Of a stretch of DNA of 64,000 bases, positions 49,499 to 60,387 are shown piece after piece. The notes beneath the pieces are model-generated. The model made no database searches, was not told where the DNA came from, and saw only the letters and a program-made list of their open reading frames with translations. The translations under genes and the position numbers were made by a program. The stretch spans positions 496,001-560,000 of the forward strand of contig NZ_SPUJ01000003.1 in the NCBI RefSeq assembly GCF_004522105.1, written 5' to 3'. Every line of letters begins with the position of its first letter. Position 1 is the stretch's first letter. The DNA is from Nocardioides sp. 1609. Its GTDB lineage: Bacteria > Actinomycetota > Actinomycetes > Propionibacteriales > Nocardioidaceae.

Positions 49499-51601
49499 GT
49501 GAGCGCCACCCCGAAGCTTGACTGGACCGACCTGGACGACCGCGCCGTCGACACCGCCCGCGTGCTGGCGATGGACGCCGTCCAGAAGGTCGGCAACGGA
49601 CACCCGGGCACGGCGATGAGCCTCGCGCCGGTCGCCTACCTGCTCTTCCAGAAGGTGATGCGCCACGACCCGGCCGACCCCTCGTGGGTCGCCCGCGACC
49701 GGTTCGTCCTGTCGTGCGGCCACTCCTCGATCACCCTCTACACGCAGCTCTTCCTCGGCGGCTTCGGCCTCGAGATCGAGGACCTGAGGGCGCTGCGCAC
49801 CTGGGGCTCGAAGACCCCCGGCCACCCCGAGCTCGGCCACACCGCCGGCGTCGAGGTCACCACCGGTCCGCTCGGCCAGGGCGTCGCGAACGCCGTCGGC
49901 ATGGCGATGTCGGGCCGGCGCATCCACGGCCTCCTGGACCCGAAGGCGGCGGCCGGCGAGAGCCTGTTCGACCACCACGTCTACGCGCTCTGCAGCGACG
50001 GCGACCTCGAGGAGGGCGTCAGCAGCGAGGCCAGCTCGATCGCCGGCACCCAGGAGCTCGGCAACCTGACCCTCATCTACGACCGCAACCGGATCTCGAT
50101 CGAGGGCAACACCGACATCGCCTTCACCGAGGACGTCGCCGCGCGCTACCGGGCCTACGGCTGGCACGTGCAGGAGGTCGACTGGACCAACGGCGGCACC
50201 GAGTACCGCGAGGACGTCCCGCAGCTGCACCGGGCGATCACCGCGGCCGCCGAGGTCCTCGACCAGCCGTCGTTGATCATCGTCGACACCGTCATCGCCT
50301 GGCCCGCACCCAACGCGCAGGGCACCGAGAAGGCGCACGGCAGCGCGCTGGGGGCCGACGAGGTCGCCGCCACGAAGGAGGTCCTCGGCTGGAACCCCGC
50401 CGAGAGCTTCGTCGTCTCCGAGGAGGTCCTCGCCCACACCCGCTCGCTGCGCGACCGCGGCGCCGCCTGGGGTGCGGAGTGGGACGAGAAGTACCGCGCG
50501 TGGGCCGAGAAGAACGCCGACTCCGCCGCGCTGCTGCACCGGCTCAAGCAGCGCACGCTGCCCGACGGGTTCGCCGAGGCCCTGCCGAGGTTCGAGGCCG
50601 ACGCCAAGGGCGTCGCGACCCGGTCGGCGTCCGGCAAGGTCATCAACGCGCTCGCGCCGATCATGCCCGAGCTGTGGGGCGGCTCGGCCGACCTCGCCGG
50701 CTCCAACAACACGACCATCGAGGGCGTCCCGTCGTTCCTGCCCGTCAGCCGCGGCGTCGAGGAGTGGAAGGCCGACCCGTTCCAGGGTCGCGTGCTCCAC
50801 TTCGGGATCCGCGAGCACGGCATGGGCGCGATCATGAACGGCATCGCGGCCGACGTCCTGACCCGCGTCTACGGCGGCACGTTCCTGACGTTCTCCGACT
50901 ACATGCGCGGCGCGGTCCGTGTCGCGGCGCTGAGCGGGCTGCCCGTCACCTACGTCTGGACCCACGACTCCATCGGTCTCGGCGAGGACGGCCCGACCCA
51001 CCAGCCGATCGAGCACCTGGCCGCGCTCCGCGCGATGCCCGGCCTCGACGTCGTCCGACCGGCCGACGCCAACGAGACCGCGGCCTGCTGGGCCGCGATC
51101 CTCGGCCGCACCGACCGGCCCGCCGCGCTCGCACTGACCCGGCAGAACGTGCCGGTGTTCCCGCGCGGCGAGGACGGGTTCGCCGGGCTCGACGACGTCG
51201 CCCGCGGCGGCTACGTCCTGATCGACGCCGAGGGCGGCGTCCCGGAGGTCGTCCTGGTCGGCACCGGTTCCGAGGTCCAGCTCGCCGTCGAGGCACGCGA
51301 GCTGCTCGCCGCCGACGGCGTGCGGGCCCGGGTCGTCTCGATGCCGTGCCTGGAGTGGTTCGACGAGCAGGACCAGTCCTACCGCGAGACCGTGATCCCG
51401 CCCACCGTGAAGGCCCGGGTCTCGGTCGAGGCCGGCGTCAAGCAGGGCTGGCGCGAGATCGTCGGCGACCACGGCCGGATCGTCTCGATCGACCGCTACG
51501 GCGCCTCGGCCGACTACGCCCGCATCTACACCGAGTACGGCGTCACCGCGCAGGCCGTGGCCAACGCCGCCCGCGACAGCATCACGGTCGCCAACGGCTG
51601 A
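49499..51601 (+). CDS. tkt: Transketolase
   Basis: The 700-residue thiamine-diphosphate enzyme moves two-carbon units between sugar phosphates. Visible are [15 protein letters not shown] (first substrate His), the ThDP motif [48 protein letters not shown] and [31 protein letters not shown]. It heads the six-gene sugar-phosphate operon. The GTG is chosen from the GAGGAG site 6 nt upstream. Confidence 0.96.
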   Translation: MSATPKLDWTDLDDRAVDTARVLAMDAVQKVGNGHPGTAMSLAPVAYLLFQKVMRHDPADPSWVARDRFVLSCGHSSITLYTQLFLGGFGLEIEDLRALRTWGSKTPGHPELGHTAGVEVTTGPLGQGVANAVGMAMSGRRIHGLLDPKAAAGESLFDHHVYALCSDGDLEEGVSSEASSIAGTQELGNLTLIYDRNRISIEGNTDIAFTEDVAARYRAYGWHVQEVDWTNGGTEYREDVPQLHRAITAAAEVLDQPSLIIVDTVIAWPAPNAQGTEKAHGSALGADEVAATKEVLGWNPAESFVVSEEVLAHTRSLRDRGAAWGAEWDEKYRAWAEKNADSAALLHRLKQRTLPDGFAEALPRFEADAKGVATRSASGKVINALAPIMPELWGGSADLAGSNNTTIEGVPSFLPVSRGVEEWKADPFQGRVLHFGIREHGMGAIMNGIAADVLTRVYGGTFLTFSDYMRGAVRVAALSGLPVTYVWTHDSIGLGEDGPTHQPIEHLAALRAMPGLDVVRPADANETAACWAAILGRTDRPAALALTRQNVPVFPRGEDGFAGLDDVARGGYVLIDAEGGVPEVVLVGTGSEVQLAVEARELLAADGVRARVVSMPCLEWFDEQDQSYRETVIPPTVKARVSVEAGVKQGWREIVGDHGRIVSIDRYGASADYARIYTEYGVTAQAVANAARDSITVANG

Positions 51602-51644
51602 GACCCAGCCCCACGCGCCACCCACCGACCACAGGAGGAACCCC

Positions 51645-52751
51645 ATGAACGCTCGACTGAAGGCGCTCGCTGACGCGGGCGTGTCCATCTGGCTCGACGA
51701 CCTGTCGCGCGAGCGCATCGAGAGCGGCAACCTGGCCGCGCTGATCGAGGAGAAGTCGGTGGTCGGGGTGACCACGAACCCGACCATCTTCGCCGGCGCG
51801 ATCGCCAACGGCGAGCGGTACGACGGGCAGGTCCGTCAGCTCGTCGCCGACGGCGCCAGCGTCGACCGTGTGATCTTCGAGCTGACCACCGAGGACGTCC
51901 GCAACGCCTGCGACATCTTCAAGCGGGTCGCGGACGGCAGCGCCTCCGACGGGCGGGTCTCGATCGAGGTCGAGCCCACCCTGGCCAACGACACCGGTGG
52001 CACCATCGCGTCCGCCCAGGCCCTCTGGGCCGCCGTCGACCGCGGCAACGCCCTCGTCAAGATCCCCGCCACCAAGGAGGGTCTGCCGGCGATCACCGCG
52101 GCGATCGCCCAGGGCATCAGCGTCAACGTGACCCTCATCTTCGGGACCACGCGGTACCAGGAGGTCATGGACGCCTACCAGAGCGGCCTCGAGCAGGCGC
52201 GCGACGCCGGGCTCGACCTCAGCGAGATCCAGTCGGTCGCCTCGTTCTTCGTCAGCCGCATCGACACCGAGATCGACCGGCGCCTCGACGAGATCGGCAC
52301 CGACGAGGCCGCCGCGCTCAAGGGCAAGGCCGCCCTCGCCAACGCGCGGCTCGCCTACGCCGCCTACGAGGAGGTGCTGGCCTCCGACCGCTGGAAGCAG
52401 CTCGCCGAGGCCGGCGCCGTCAAGCAGCGCCCGCTGTGGGCCTCCACCGGCGTCAAGTCGGAGGCCTACCCCGACACGCTGTACGTCACCGAGCTCGTCG
52501 TCGCCGACACCGTGAACACGATGCCCGAGAAGACCATGGACGCCTTCGCCGACCACGGCGAGGTCACCGGCGACACCGTGACCGGCCAGGCAGCGCAGGC
52601 CCAGGAGGTCTTCGACCGGCTCGCCGCGGTCGGCGTCGACTTCGAGGACGTGCTGGTCACCGTCGAGCACGAGGGCGTCGACAAGTTCAAGGCGTCCTGG
52701 ACGGAGCTGACCGAGACCGTCGAGAAGCAGATGGCGGCGGCCCGCCCGTGA
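51645..52751 (+). CDS. tal: Transaldolase
   Basis: The 368-residue enzyme transfers a dihydroxyacetone unit. Schiff-base Lys is in [32 protein letters not shown] begins the barrel, and [18 protein letters not shown] follows. Its length marks the long actinobacterial/plastid type. The ribosome site AGGAGG is 6 nt before the ATG. The GTGA overlap couples it to pgi. Confidence 0.96.
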   Translation: MNARLKALADAGVSIWLDDLSRERIESGNLAALIEEKSVVGVTTNPTIFAGAIANGERYDGQVRQLVADGASVDRVIFELTTEDVRNACDIFKRVADGSASDGRVSIEVEPTLANDTGGTIASAQALWAAVDRGNALVKIPATKEGLPAITAAIAQGISVNVTLIFGTTRYQEVMDAYQSGLEQARDAGLDLSEIQSVASFFVSRIDTEIDRRLDEIGTDEAAALKGKAALANARLAYAAYEEVLASDRWKQLAEAGAVKQRPLWASTGVKSEAYPDTLYVTELVVADTVNTMPEKTMDAFADHGEVTGDTVTGQAAQAQEVFDRLAAVGVDFEDVLVTVEHEGVDKFKASWTELTETVEKQMAAARP

Positions 52752-54415
52752 CCGATGGGCCGGTGGACCCGACGTCGACACCGGCGTGGTCCCGCCTGAC
52801 GGCACTGGCCACGGCGTCCTCCCCCGACCTGCGGGCCTGGTTCGCCGCCGACCCGGGCCGGGTCGGGCGGCTCACCCACACCGCCGGCGACCTGACGGTC
52901 GACCTGTCCAAGTCGTTCCTCGACACCGACGTCGTCGCGGCCCTGCTCGACCTGGCCGCGCAGACGCAGGTCCTGGAGCGGCGCGACGCGATGTACGCCG
53001 GTGAGCACATCAACGTCACCGAGGACCGCGCCGTCCTGCACACCGCGCTCCGGCTCCCGGCCGACGCCAGCCTCGAGGTCGACGGGCAGGACGTCGTCCG
53101 CGACGTCCACGAGGTGCTCGCCCGGGTCTACGCCTTCGCCGACCAGGTGCGTGACGGCTCGTGGACCGGGGTCACCGGCGAGCGGATCCGCACGGTCGTC
53201 AACATCGGGATCGGCGGCTCCGACCTCGGTCCGGTGATGACCTACGAGGCGCTGGCGCCGTACCACCAGGACGGCCTGGAGTGCCGGTTCATCAGCAACA
53301 TCGACCCCACCGACGTCGCGACGACGCTGCGTGGCCTCGACCCGGCCACGACGCTGTTCATCGTGTCGAGCAAGACCTTCGGCACGCTGGAGACGCTCAC
53401 CAACGCACGGCTGTGCAAGGCGTGGCTGCTCGACGGGCTGTCGGGCCAGGACGAGGCGGACGCCGTGCGCCGGCACTTCGTCGCGGTCTCGACCGCCCTC
53501 GACAAGGTCGCCGACTTCGGCATCGACCCCGACAACGCGTTCGGCTTCTGGGACTGGGTCGGCGGGCGGTACTCCCTCGACTCCGCCATCGGGACGTCGC
53601 TGGCGGTGGCCATCGGCCCGGAGCGCTTCGCGGAGCTGCTGGCCGGTTTCCACACCATGGACGAGCACTTCCGCACCGCCGAGCCGGCCCGCAACGTGCC
53701 GCTCCTGATGGGCCTGCTCAACGTCTGGTACGTCAACTTCCACGGCGCGCAGAGCCACGCGGTGCTGCCCTACGCGCAGCTGCTGCACCGGTTCCCGGCC
53801 TACCTCCAGCAGCTGACGATGGAGTCGAACGGCAAGGGTGTGCGCTGGGACGGTTCGCCGGTCACCACCGACACCGGCGAGATCTTCTGGGGCGAGCCCG
53901 GCACCAACGGCCAGCACGCGTTCTACCAGCTCATCCACCAGGGCACCCGGCTGGTCCCGGCCGACTTCATCGCCTTCGCCAACCCGAGCTACCCGCTCAC
54001 CGACGTGGTCGACGGGCGGAGCACCGACGTCCACGAGCTGTTCCTCGCCAACTTCCTGGCCCAGACCCGGGCGCTGGCGTTCGGCAAGACCGCCGACGAG
54101 GTCCGGGCCGAGGGCACCGACGAGGCCGTCGTCCCGGCGCGGGTCTTCGAGGGCAACCGCCCGACCACCTCGATCATCGCGCCGGAGCTGACGCCGTCCG
54201 TGCTCGGTCAGCTGATCGCGCTCTACGAGCACCTCACCTTCGTGCAGGGCGCGGTGTGGGGCATCGACAGCTTCGACCAGTGGGGCGTCGAGCTCGGCAA
54301 GCAGCTCGCCCAGCAGGTCGGGCCGGCCATCGCCGGCGACGCCGCCGCGCTGGACGAGCAGGACGCCTCGACCCGGGCCTTGATCGCCTACTACCAGGAG
54401 CACCGACGCCGATGA
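52748..54415 (+). CDS. pgi: Glucose-6-phosphate isomerase
   Basis: The 555-residue enzyme interconverts glucose- and fructose-6-phosphate. [41 protein letters not shown] and [20 protein letters not shown] are present with catalytic Glu, Lys and His. Start GTG overlaps the tal stop, and the stop overlaps the zwf start. Inclusion of pgi links glycolysis to the pentose-phosphate enzymes of this operon. Confidence 0.96.
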   Translation: MTDGPVDPTSTPAWSRLTALATASSPDLRAWFAADPGRVGRLTHTAGDLTVDLSKSFLDTDVVAALLDLAAQTQVLERRDAMYAGEHINVTEDRAVLHTALRLPADASLEVDGQDVVRDVHEVLARVYAFADQVRDGSWTGVTGERIRTVVNIGIGGSDLGPVMTYEALAPYHQDGLECRFISNIDPTDVATTLRGLDPATTLFIVSSKTFGTLETLTNARLCKAWLLDGLSGQDEADAVRRHFVAVSTALDKVADFGIDPDNAFGFWDWVGGRYSLDSAIGTSLAVAIGPERFAELLAGFHTMDEHFRTAEPARNVPLLMGLLNVWYVNFHGAQSHAVLPYAQLLHRFPAYLQQLTMESNGKGVRWDGSPVTTDTGEIFWGEPGTNGQHAFYQLIHQGTRLVPADFIAFANPSYPLTDVVDGRSTDVHELFLANFLAQTRALAFGKTADEVRAEGTDEAVVPARVFEGNRPTTSIIAPELTPSVLGQLIALYEHLTFVQGAVWGIDSFDQWGVELGKQLAQQVGPAIAGDAAALDEQDASTRALIAYYQEHRRR

Positions 54416-55965
54416 GCGCGTACGTCAACCCGCTGCGCCAGGAGCAGGACCGCCGACTCCCCCGCATCGCGGGGCCCTGCGGCATGGTGCTGTTCGGCGT
54501 CACCGGCGACCTGTCCCGCAAGAAGATCATGCCGGCCATCTACGACCTCGCGAACCGCGGCCTGCTGCCGCCCGGCTTCAGCCTCGTCGGGTTCGCGCGA
54601 CGCGACTGGGCCGACCAGGACTTCGCCCAGATCGTGCACGACTCGGTGAAGGCCTACGCGCGCACCGAGTTCCGCGAGGAGGTCTGGAACCAGCTCGCGG
54701 AGGGCTTCCGCTTCGTGTCGGGGGCCTTCGACGACGACGTCGCCTTCGACCGGCTGCGGCGCACCATCGAGGAGCTCGACCAGGTCCGCGGCACCGGCGG
54801 CAACCACGCCTTCTACCTGGCGATCCCGCCCGGCGGGTTCGGCCTGGTGGCCCAGCAGCTGCAGGAGCACGGGCTCGCGGTGGCTCCCGACGAGCTGCCC
54901 GTGGGCAAGAGCGGCGAGCGCCCGTGGCGGCGCGTCGTCATCGAGAAGCCGTTCGGCCACGACCTGACCTCGGCCCGTGAGCTCAACTCGACCCTCGACA
55001 CCGTCTTCCCGCCGCCCGCGATCTTCCGGATCGACCACTACCTCGGCAAGGAGACGGTGCAGAACATCCTGGCGACCCGCTTCGCCAACACGATGTTCGA
55101 GCCGCTCTGGAACAACAACTACGTCGACCACGTGCAGATCACCATGGCCGAGGACGTCGGCATCGGCGGCCGGGCCGGCTACTACGACGGCATCGGGGCG
55201 GCGCGCGACGTCATCCAGAACCACCTGCTGCAGCTGATGGCCCTCGTCGCGATGGAGGAGCCGACGTCGTTCGACGCCGAGGCGCTGCGGATCGAGAAGC
55301 AGAAGCTGCTCGCCAGCATCAAGATCCCGCGGCGCATCGACCGCGGCACCGCGCGCGGGCAGTACGCCGCGGGTTGGGCCGGCGGTGCGAAGGTGCTCGG
55401 CTTCAAGGACGAGGACGGCATCGCGGCCAGCTCCCGCACCGAGACCTACGCGGCGATCACCCTGCACGTGGAGAACCGGCGCTGGGCCGGCGTCCCGTTC
55501 TACCTGCGCACGGGCAAGCGCCTCGGACGGCGCGTCACCGAGGTCGCCGTCGTCTTCAAGCGCTCGCCGCACCAGCCGTTCACGGCGACGTCCGTGGAGG
55601 ACCTCACCCAGAACGCCCTGGTCATCCGGGTGCAGCCCGACGAGGGCATGACGGTCCGGTTCGGCGCGAAGGTGCCGGGCACGCAGATGGAGATCCGCGA
55701 CGTCAACATGGACTTCGCCTACGGCGGGACCTTCACCGAGGCCTCGCCCGAGGCCTACGAGCGGCTGATCCTCGACGTCCTGCTCGGTGACCCGCCGCTG
55801 TTCCCGCGGCACGAGGAGGTCGAGCTGTCCTGGAAGATCCTCGACCCGATCCTCGAGCGCTGGGCCGACAAGGGCACGCCCGAGGACTACACCCCCGGCA
55901 CCTGGGGACCGGCCTCGGCCGACAAGATGCTGGCCCGCGACGGACGCGTCTGGAGGAGGCCCTGA
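54412..55965 (+). CDS. zwf: Glucose-6-phosphate 1-dehydrogenase
   Basis: The 517-residue enzyme makes 6-phosphogluconolactone and NADPH. The cofactor fold has [26 protein letters not shown], the catalytic motif RIDHYLGKE, and [10 protein letters not shown]. It is the second enzyme partner of OpcA, encoded downstream. The stop is in a TGATG, followed by a mini-ORF that leads to opcA. Confidence 0.96.
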   Translation: MSAYVNPLRQEQDRRLPRIAGPCGMVLFGVTGDLSRKKIMPAIYDLANRGLLPPGFSLVGFARRDWADQDFAQIVHDSVKAYARTEFREEVWNQLAEGFRFVSGAFDDDVAFDRLRRTIEELDQVRGTGGNHAFYLAIPPGGFGLVAQQLQEHGLAVAPDELPVGKSGERPWRRVVIEKPFGHDLTSARELNSTLDTVFPPPAIFRIDHYLGKETVQNILATRFANTMFEPLWNNNYVDHVQITMAEDVGIGGRAGYYDGIGAARDVIQNHLLQLMALVAMEEPTSFDAEALRIEKQKLLASIKIPRRIDRGTARGQYAAGWAGGAKVLGFKDEDGIAASSRTETYAAITLHVENRRWAGVPFYLRTGKRLGRRVTEVAVVFKRSPHQPFTATSVEDLTQNALVIRVQPDEGMTVRFGAKVPGTQMEIRDVNMDFAYGGTFTEASPEAYERLILDVLLGDPPLFPRHEEVELSWKILDPILERWADKGTPEDYTPGTWGPASADKMLARDGRVWRRP

Positions 55966-56039
55966 TGTCACCCCAGGGACTTCCCGTCCTGCCCCGCAGC
56001 ACCAAGCCGTCCGACAACTCCGCAGGGACCCCGACATGA
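55965..56039 (+). CDS. 24-codon mini-ORF between zwf and opcA (possible coupling peptide)
   Basis: An ATG in the zwf stop (TGATG) starts a 24-codon frame (Met-Ser-Pro-Gln-Gly...) whose TGA overlaps the opcA ATG (ATGA). It fills the whole zwf-opcA gap. No domain is recognisable, and it may only relay ribosomes to opcA. It might also be chance, given GC-rich low stop frequency. Confidence 0.35.
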   Translation: MSPQGLPVLPRSTKPSDNSAGTPT

Positions 56040-56941
56040 TGGAGCTCACCGACACCAGCTCATCGGCGATCGCCGCCGAGTTCGTGCGCGCCCGCACCCG
56101 GGCCGGCTCGCCGGCGATGGGGATGGTGATGACGCTGATCGTCGTGGTCGACGAGGAGTCGTCCGAGGCCGCGATGACCAACGCGCGCAAGGCGACCCAC
56201 GAGCACCCCGCGCGGGTCCTCGGCGTCGTCCTCGGCTCGGCGCGCGGCAAGGCGGTCGTCAACGCCCAGGTCGGCACCGGAGCGGGATGGGGCGGCGAGG
56301 CCGCCGTCATCCGGCTCGAGGGCGAGGTGGTCAAGCACGCCGACTCCGTCGTGCTGCCGCTGCTGCTGCCCGACTCCCCCGTCGCGATCTGGTGGCCGCA
56401 CGACCCGCCGGCCGACCCCGCGGCCGACCCGCTCGGCGCGCTCGCCAAGCGCCGGATCACCGACGCCGCCGAGGTCCACCAGGGCAAGACGACCGCACTC
56501 CAGACGCAGTGCGCGTCGTACGTCGCCGGCAACACGGACCTCGCCTGGACCCGGCTCACGGCGTGGCGCGCGCTGCTCGCGGCGTCCCTCGACCAGCACC
56601 CGCTGAAGGTGACGTCGGCGACGGTCACGTCCGAGCGGATCAGCCCCAGCGCCGACCTGCTCGCCGCGTGGCTCCGCAACCGGCTCAAGGTCGAGGTCAC
56701 CCGGCACCACTCGTCGGGGCCCGGCATCACCGAGGTCGTCCTGGCGACCAAGGAGGGGCCGATCCGCATCGCCCGCACCGACGGCCGGCTCGCGACGTTC
56801 ACCTCGCCCGACCGGCCCGACCGGCCGATCGCGCTCAAGCGGCGCAAGCTGCCCGAGCTGCTCGCCGAGGAGCTGCGTCGCCTCGACGAGGACGACGTGT
56901 ACGCCGCCACCATCACCAGCCTGAGCAGGAGCACGTCGTGA
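56036..56941 (+). CDS. opcA: OpcA, glucose-6-phosphate dehydrogenase assembly protein
   Basis: The 301-residue protein is needed for active G6PDH in cyanobacteria and actinobacteria. LTDTSSSAIAAEFVRARTRAGSPAMGMVMTLIVVVDE, KATHEHPARVLGVVLG, DSPVAIWWPHDPPADPAADPLG and ADLLAAWLRNRLKVEVTRH match. ATGATG gives two possible starts, 3 nt apart. Its GTGA overlap joins it to pgl. Confidence 0.94.
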   Translation: MMELTDTSSSAIAAEFVRARTRAGSPAMGMVMTLIVVVDEESSEAAMTNARKATHEHPARVLGVVLGSARGKAVVNAQVGTGAGWGGEAAVIRLEGEVVKHADSVVLPLLLPDSPVAIWWPHDPPADPAADPLGALAKRRITDAAEVHQGKTTALQTQCASYVAGNTDLAWTRLTAWRALLAASLDQHPLKVTSATVTSERISPSADLLAAWLRNRLKVEVTRHHSSGPGITEVVLATKEGPIRIARTDGRLATFTSPDRPDRPIALKRRKLPELLAEELRRLDEDDVYAATITSLSRSTS

Positions 56942-57699
56942 ACGCAGCCGGTCCCACGACCCCGCGCATCGAGGTCCAGCCGTCCCCGGAGGCGCTGGCG
57001 ACCGCCGTCGCCGGCGAGCTGCTGGCACGGCTCGCGGACCTGCAGGCGGCCGGTCAGGTCCCGCAGATCGGGCTCACCGGCGGCACCATCGCCGAGGCCG
57101 TCCACCGGGAGATCGCACGGCTGTCGCCGGCGTCCGGCGTCGACTGGGGCACCGTCGTCGTCTGGTTCGGTGACGAGCGGTTCGTCGCCCCCGACTCCCC
57201 CGACCGCAACGCCGGTCAGGCCCGGGCGGCGTTCCTCGACGCCGTCGGCGCCACCCAGGTGCACGAGATGGCCTCCACCGCGACGGCGTCCTCGGTCGAG
57301 GACGGCGCCGCGGCGTACGCCGACCTGGTGCGCGCCCACGGCACCGGTGGCTTCGACGTCCTGATGCTCGGTATCGGCCCCGACGGCCACGTCGCCTCGC
57401 TCTTCCCGGGCCACCCGGCCGCCGCGACCACCGGTGCCGTCGCGGTCGGCGTCCACGACTCGCCGAAGCCGCCGCCGGACCGGATCTCGCTCACGTTCGA
57501 GTGCCTGAACCGGGCCGACACGGTCTGGTTCCTCGCCTCCGGCGACGGCAAGGCCGAGGCCGTCGCCCGCGCCCTCGCCCCCGAGGGCTCGGTCACCGAG
57601 ACCCCCGCCCGCGGCGTCACCGGCCGGGACCCCTCGGGCGGCACCGCCGCCACCGAGATCACCTGGTGGCTCGACACCACCGCCGCCTCCGCCCTCTGA
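56938..57699 (+). CDS. pgl: 6-phosphogluconolactonase
   Basis: The 253-residue enzyme hydrolyses 6-phosphogluconolactone. GLTGGTIAEAVH, WFGDERFVAPDSPDRN, LMLGIGPDGHVASLFPGHPA and ITWWLDTTAAS are typical. It is the last gene of tkt-tal-pgi-zwf-opcA-pgl. No gnd (6-phosphogluconate dehydrogenase) follows, so that step is encoded elsewhere. Confidence 0.94.
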   Translation: MNAAGPTTPRIEVQPSPEALATAVAGELLARLADLQAAGQVPQIGLTGGTIAEAVHREIARLSPASGVDWGTVVVWFGDERFVAPDSPDRNAGQARAAFLDAVGATQVHEMASTATASSVEDGAAAYADLVRAHGTGGFDVLMLGIGPDGHVASLFPGHPAAATTGAVAVGVHDSPKPPPDRISLTFECLNRADTVWFLASGDGKAEAVARALAPEGSVTETPARGVTGRDPSGGTAATEITWWLDTTAASAL

Positions 57700-57879
57700 C
57701 CGCCGAGTCGGCGCGAAGGTCAAGTCCGGACGCGCCGAGTCGGCGCTGAGGTCAAGTCAGGACTCGCCGAGTCGGCGTTCCCGGTCAGCACGAACGCCGA
57801 CTCGGCGTGGTCGGGCGGTCGTCCACAGGCCCCGGAGACGCGTGGTTCGGGTGCCGGCGCTCCGGGCACCCCGGACCAC
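57700..57879. repeat. CGCCGAGTCGGCG repeat cluster with terminator-like hairpin after pgl
   Basis: CGCCGAGTCGGCG is at 57701, 57733 and 57765, exactly 32 bp apart, and in reverse at 57795. The last two pair as a 16-bp stem (57765-57780 with 57792-57807, loop 11 nt). The sequence between units (e.g. CGAAGGTCAAGTCCGGACG) is also repeated. It follows pgl and probably ends the operon transcript. Confidence 0.8.
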
Positions 57880-58845
57880 ATGCGTGTCGGACGGCTCCTC
57901 GACCTGCCTCACCTCGACGACCGCTTCCCGCTGCCCGTGGATCGCCCGTTCACGGCGGCGACGGCCCGGGCCGCCGGCGTCAGCTGGTTCAACCTCGGGC
58001 GCCTGATCGACTCGGGGCACCTCCGCTCCCCCGTGCGCGGCGCGTTCCTGGCGACGCAGGCGGGTGACTCGGTCCGGCTGCGTGCGGAGAGCCTCGCGCT
58101 CGTCGTGCCCGAGGACTGCGTCGTCTGCGACCGTCATGCGGGCTGGCTCCACGGGGCGGACATGATCCTCACCCCCGGCGAGCACCGGCAGCTCCAGCCG
58201 ATCTCGGTCTTCCGGCCGTCGGGCCACGGGCGGCTCCGCAACGACCTGGCGGACAGCGGCGAGCGCAACCTCCGCCCCCCCGAGGTCACCGTGGTCGGCG
58301 GTGTCCTGGTCACCACTCCGCTCCGGACCACGTGGGACCTGGGGAGGCAGAGGTCGCGCGATGCCTCGTTGGCGTGCATGGACCAGATGTTCCGGCTGGG
58401 CGGCATCGACCGCGAGGAGTTCATGGAGGGGATCCCGCGGTTCCGCGGGATGCGGTGGGTCACGCGGCTCCGCGAGCTCGCGCCCTACGTGGACGGTCGC
58501 GCGGCGTCACCGGGTGAGTCGTGCCTGCGCCTGCGCTGGATCGACGCGGGTCTACCGCTCCCCGAGCTCCAGGTCGAGGTGTGGGTGGACGGCGTGCTGC
58601 TCGCGATCATCGACATCGGCTGCGAGGAGGTCCGGTACGGCGCCGAGTACGACGGCGAGGAGTGGCACTCCACCGCGGAGCAGGTCGCGCACGACACGGC
58701 GCGACGCCGCGAGCTCGCCGAGCACCGGTGGTCGATCGAGGTGTTCCGGAAGGACGACGTCCACGGGCGGGCGCAGACGGCGGACCGCACGCTGCGGTCC
58801 GGGTATGCGGCCGCCCGCGCTGCCCGCGGCGCGATCATCACCTGA
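57880..58845 (+). CDS. AbiEi-like/DUF559-type protein (putative DNA-binding plus nuclease-fold)
   Basis: The protein has 321 residues. The N-terminal half (~18-80, FTAATARAAGVSWFNLGRLIDSGHLRSPVRGAFL) is like the AbiEi antitoxin winged helix; residues ~85-190 are the linking domain; the C-terminal part (~205-310) has a Vsr/DUF559-like core (SPGESCLRLR...AIIDIGCEEVRYGAEYDGEEWHS) of the PD-(D/E)XK class. The second acidic pair reads EYDG, as in many actinobacterial copies. No cognate toxin is adjacent. It is a common orphan type in Nocardioides; role unknown. It lies within repeat-rich flanks. Confidence 0.75.
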   Translation: MRVGRLLDLPHLDDRFPLPVDRPFTAATARAAGVSWFNLGRLIDSGHLRSPVRGAFLATQAGDSVRLRAESLALVVPEDCVVCDRHAGWLHGADMILTPGEHRQLQPISVFRPSGHGRLRNDLADSGERNLRPPEVTVVGGVLVTTPLRTTWDLGRQRSRDASLACMDQMFRLGGIDREEFMEGIPRFRGMRWVTRLRELAPYVDGRAASPGESCLRLRWIDAGLPLPELQVEVWVDGVLLAIIDIGCEEVRYGAEYDGEEWHSTAEQVAHDTARRRELAEHRWSIEVFRKDDVHGRAQTADRTLRSGYAAARAARGAIIT

Positions 58846-58875
58846 AATCGGGCCGAGTCGGCGGGAGTCAGGGGG

Positions 58876-59235
58876 TCAGAAGATGATCTCGCCGGACTTG
58901 CGACGGGTGCGGAGGAGCTGGATCGCCTCGTCGAGGATGACCTCGGCCTCGCGGTCGGAGCGACGCTCCTTCACGTAGGCCAGGTGGGTCTTGTAGGGCT
59001 CGATCTTGGGCGCCGGCGGCGGGTTGTCGGAGTCGAGCGAGGCCGGCAGGCCGCACTTGGGGCAGTCCCAGGAGTCCGGGACGGTCGCCTCGACCGAGAA
59101 CGTGATCACCGAGCGGTGCTCGTGCGAGCAGAAGTACGTGACGGCCTGCCGCGGCGCGGCCTCGCCGCGCTCGGCCTCGCCCATCGGACCGGCACCCACG
59201 CGGCTGCCGCGAATGGCGTTTCCTGCACCTGCCAT
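58876..59235 (-). CDS. rbpA: RNA polymerase-binding protein RbpA
   Basis: The 119-residue actinobacterial transcription factor stabilises RNA polymerase with the primary sigma factor. N-terminal tail (MAGAGNAIRGSRVGAGPMGE), a zinc-ribbon-like core (FCSHEHRSVITFSVEA...DSWDCPKCG), and a C-terminal sigma-interaction domain (HLAYVKERRSDREAEVILDEAIQLLR) are all present. A GAGGAG ribosome site lies 9 nt before the ATG. A single CGAGTCGGCG motif lies downstream at 58854. Confidence 0.95.
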   Translation of the reverse strand: MAGAGNAIRGSRVGAGPMGEAERGEAAPRQAVTYFCSHEHRSVITFSVEATVPDSWDCPKCGLPASLDSDNPPPAPKIEPYKTHLAYVKERRSDREAEVILDEAIQLLRTRRKSGEIIF

Positions 59236-59283
59236 GACTGTTGACTCCTCGTTCGACTCGTCGTGTGCTGGGCCCGCGAGGGC

Positions 59284-59520
59284 TCAGTAGGCCTTGAGCA
59301 GGCCGAGGGCGATGACGCAGGCGAACCAGATGATGCCCGTGCCGATCGTGAAGCGGTCCAGGTTGCGCTCGGCGACCGACGAGCCGCCGAGCGAGCTCGA
59401 CACACCGCCGCCGAACATGTCCGACAGGCCGCCACCACGCCCCTTGTGGAGGAGCACCAGCAAGATCATCAGACCGCTGGCGAGGCACAGGAGAATGGTG
59501 AGGATGAGTTCCGCGTTCAC
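59284..59520 (-). CDS. secG: SecG, preprotein translocase subunit
   Basis: The 78-residue protein has two transmembrane helices (~5-24 and ~57-76) and the loop LLHKGRGGGLSDMFGGG, which is the SecG signature. It joins SecYE in protein export. TAGGAT lies 8 nt before the GTG. It follows the tpiA gene with a 66-bp gap. Confidence 0.95.
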   Translation of the reverse strand: MNAELILTILLCLASGLMILLVLLHKGRGGGLSDMFGGGVSSSLGGSSVAERNLDRFTIGTGIIWFACVIALGLLKAY

Positions 59521-59528
59521 GAGGGTTG

Positions 59529-59534
59529 ATCCTA
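59529..59534 (-). promoter_or_regulatory. -10 hexamer TAGGAT, leaderless start of secG
   Basis: TAGGAT (minus strand) is 8 nt before the GTG at 59520, so secG may have its own promoter. Confidence 0.45.
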
Positions 59535-59586
59535 CGTCAGGGATGCCGTGCGAGGACGACCGGCACCCGCGGGTTGTCGCTCGGAA

Positions 59587-60383
<797 letters not shown>

Positions 60384-60387
<4 letters not shown>

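Noticed and set aside
54391..57723. 1110-residue open frame antisense to zwf-opcA-pgl
   Set aside because: Shadow of three enzymes with intact active sites; no family motif in it.
57701..57777. 32-bp direct repeats considered as a CRISPR-like or iteron array
   Set aside because: Units are adjacent with no unique spacers, and no replication gene is near; the inverted last unit points to a terminator/BIME-like element.
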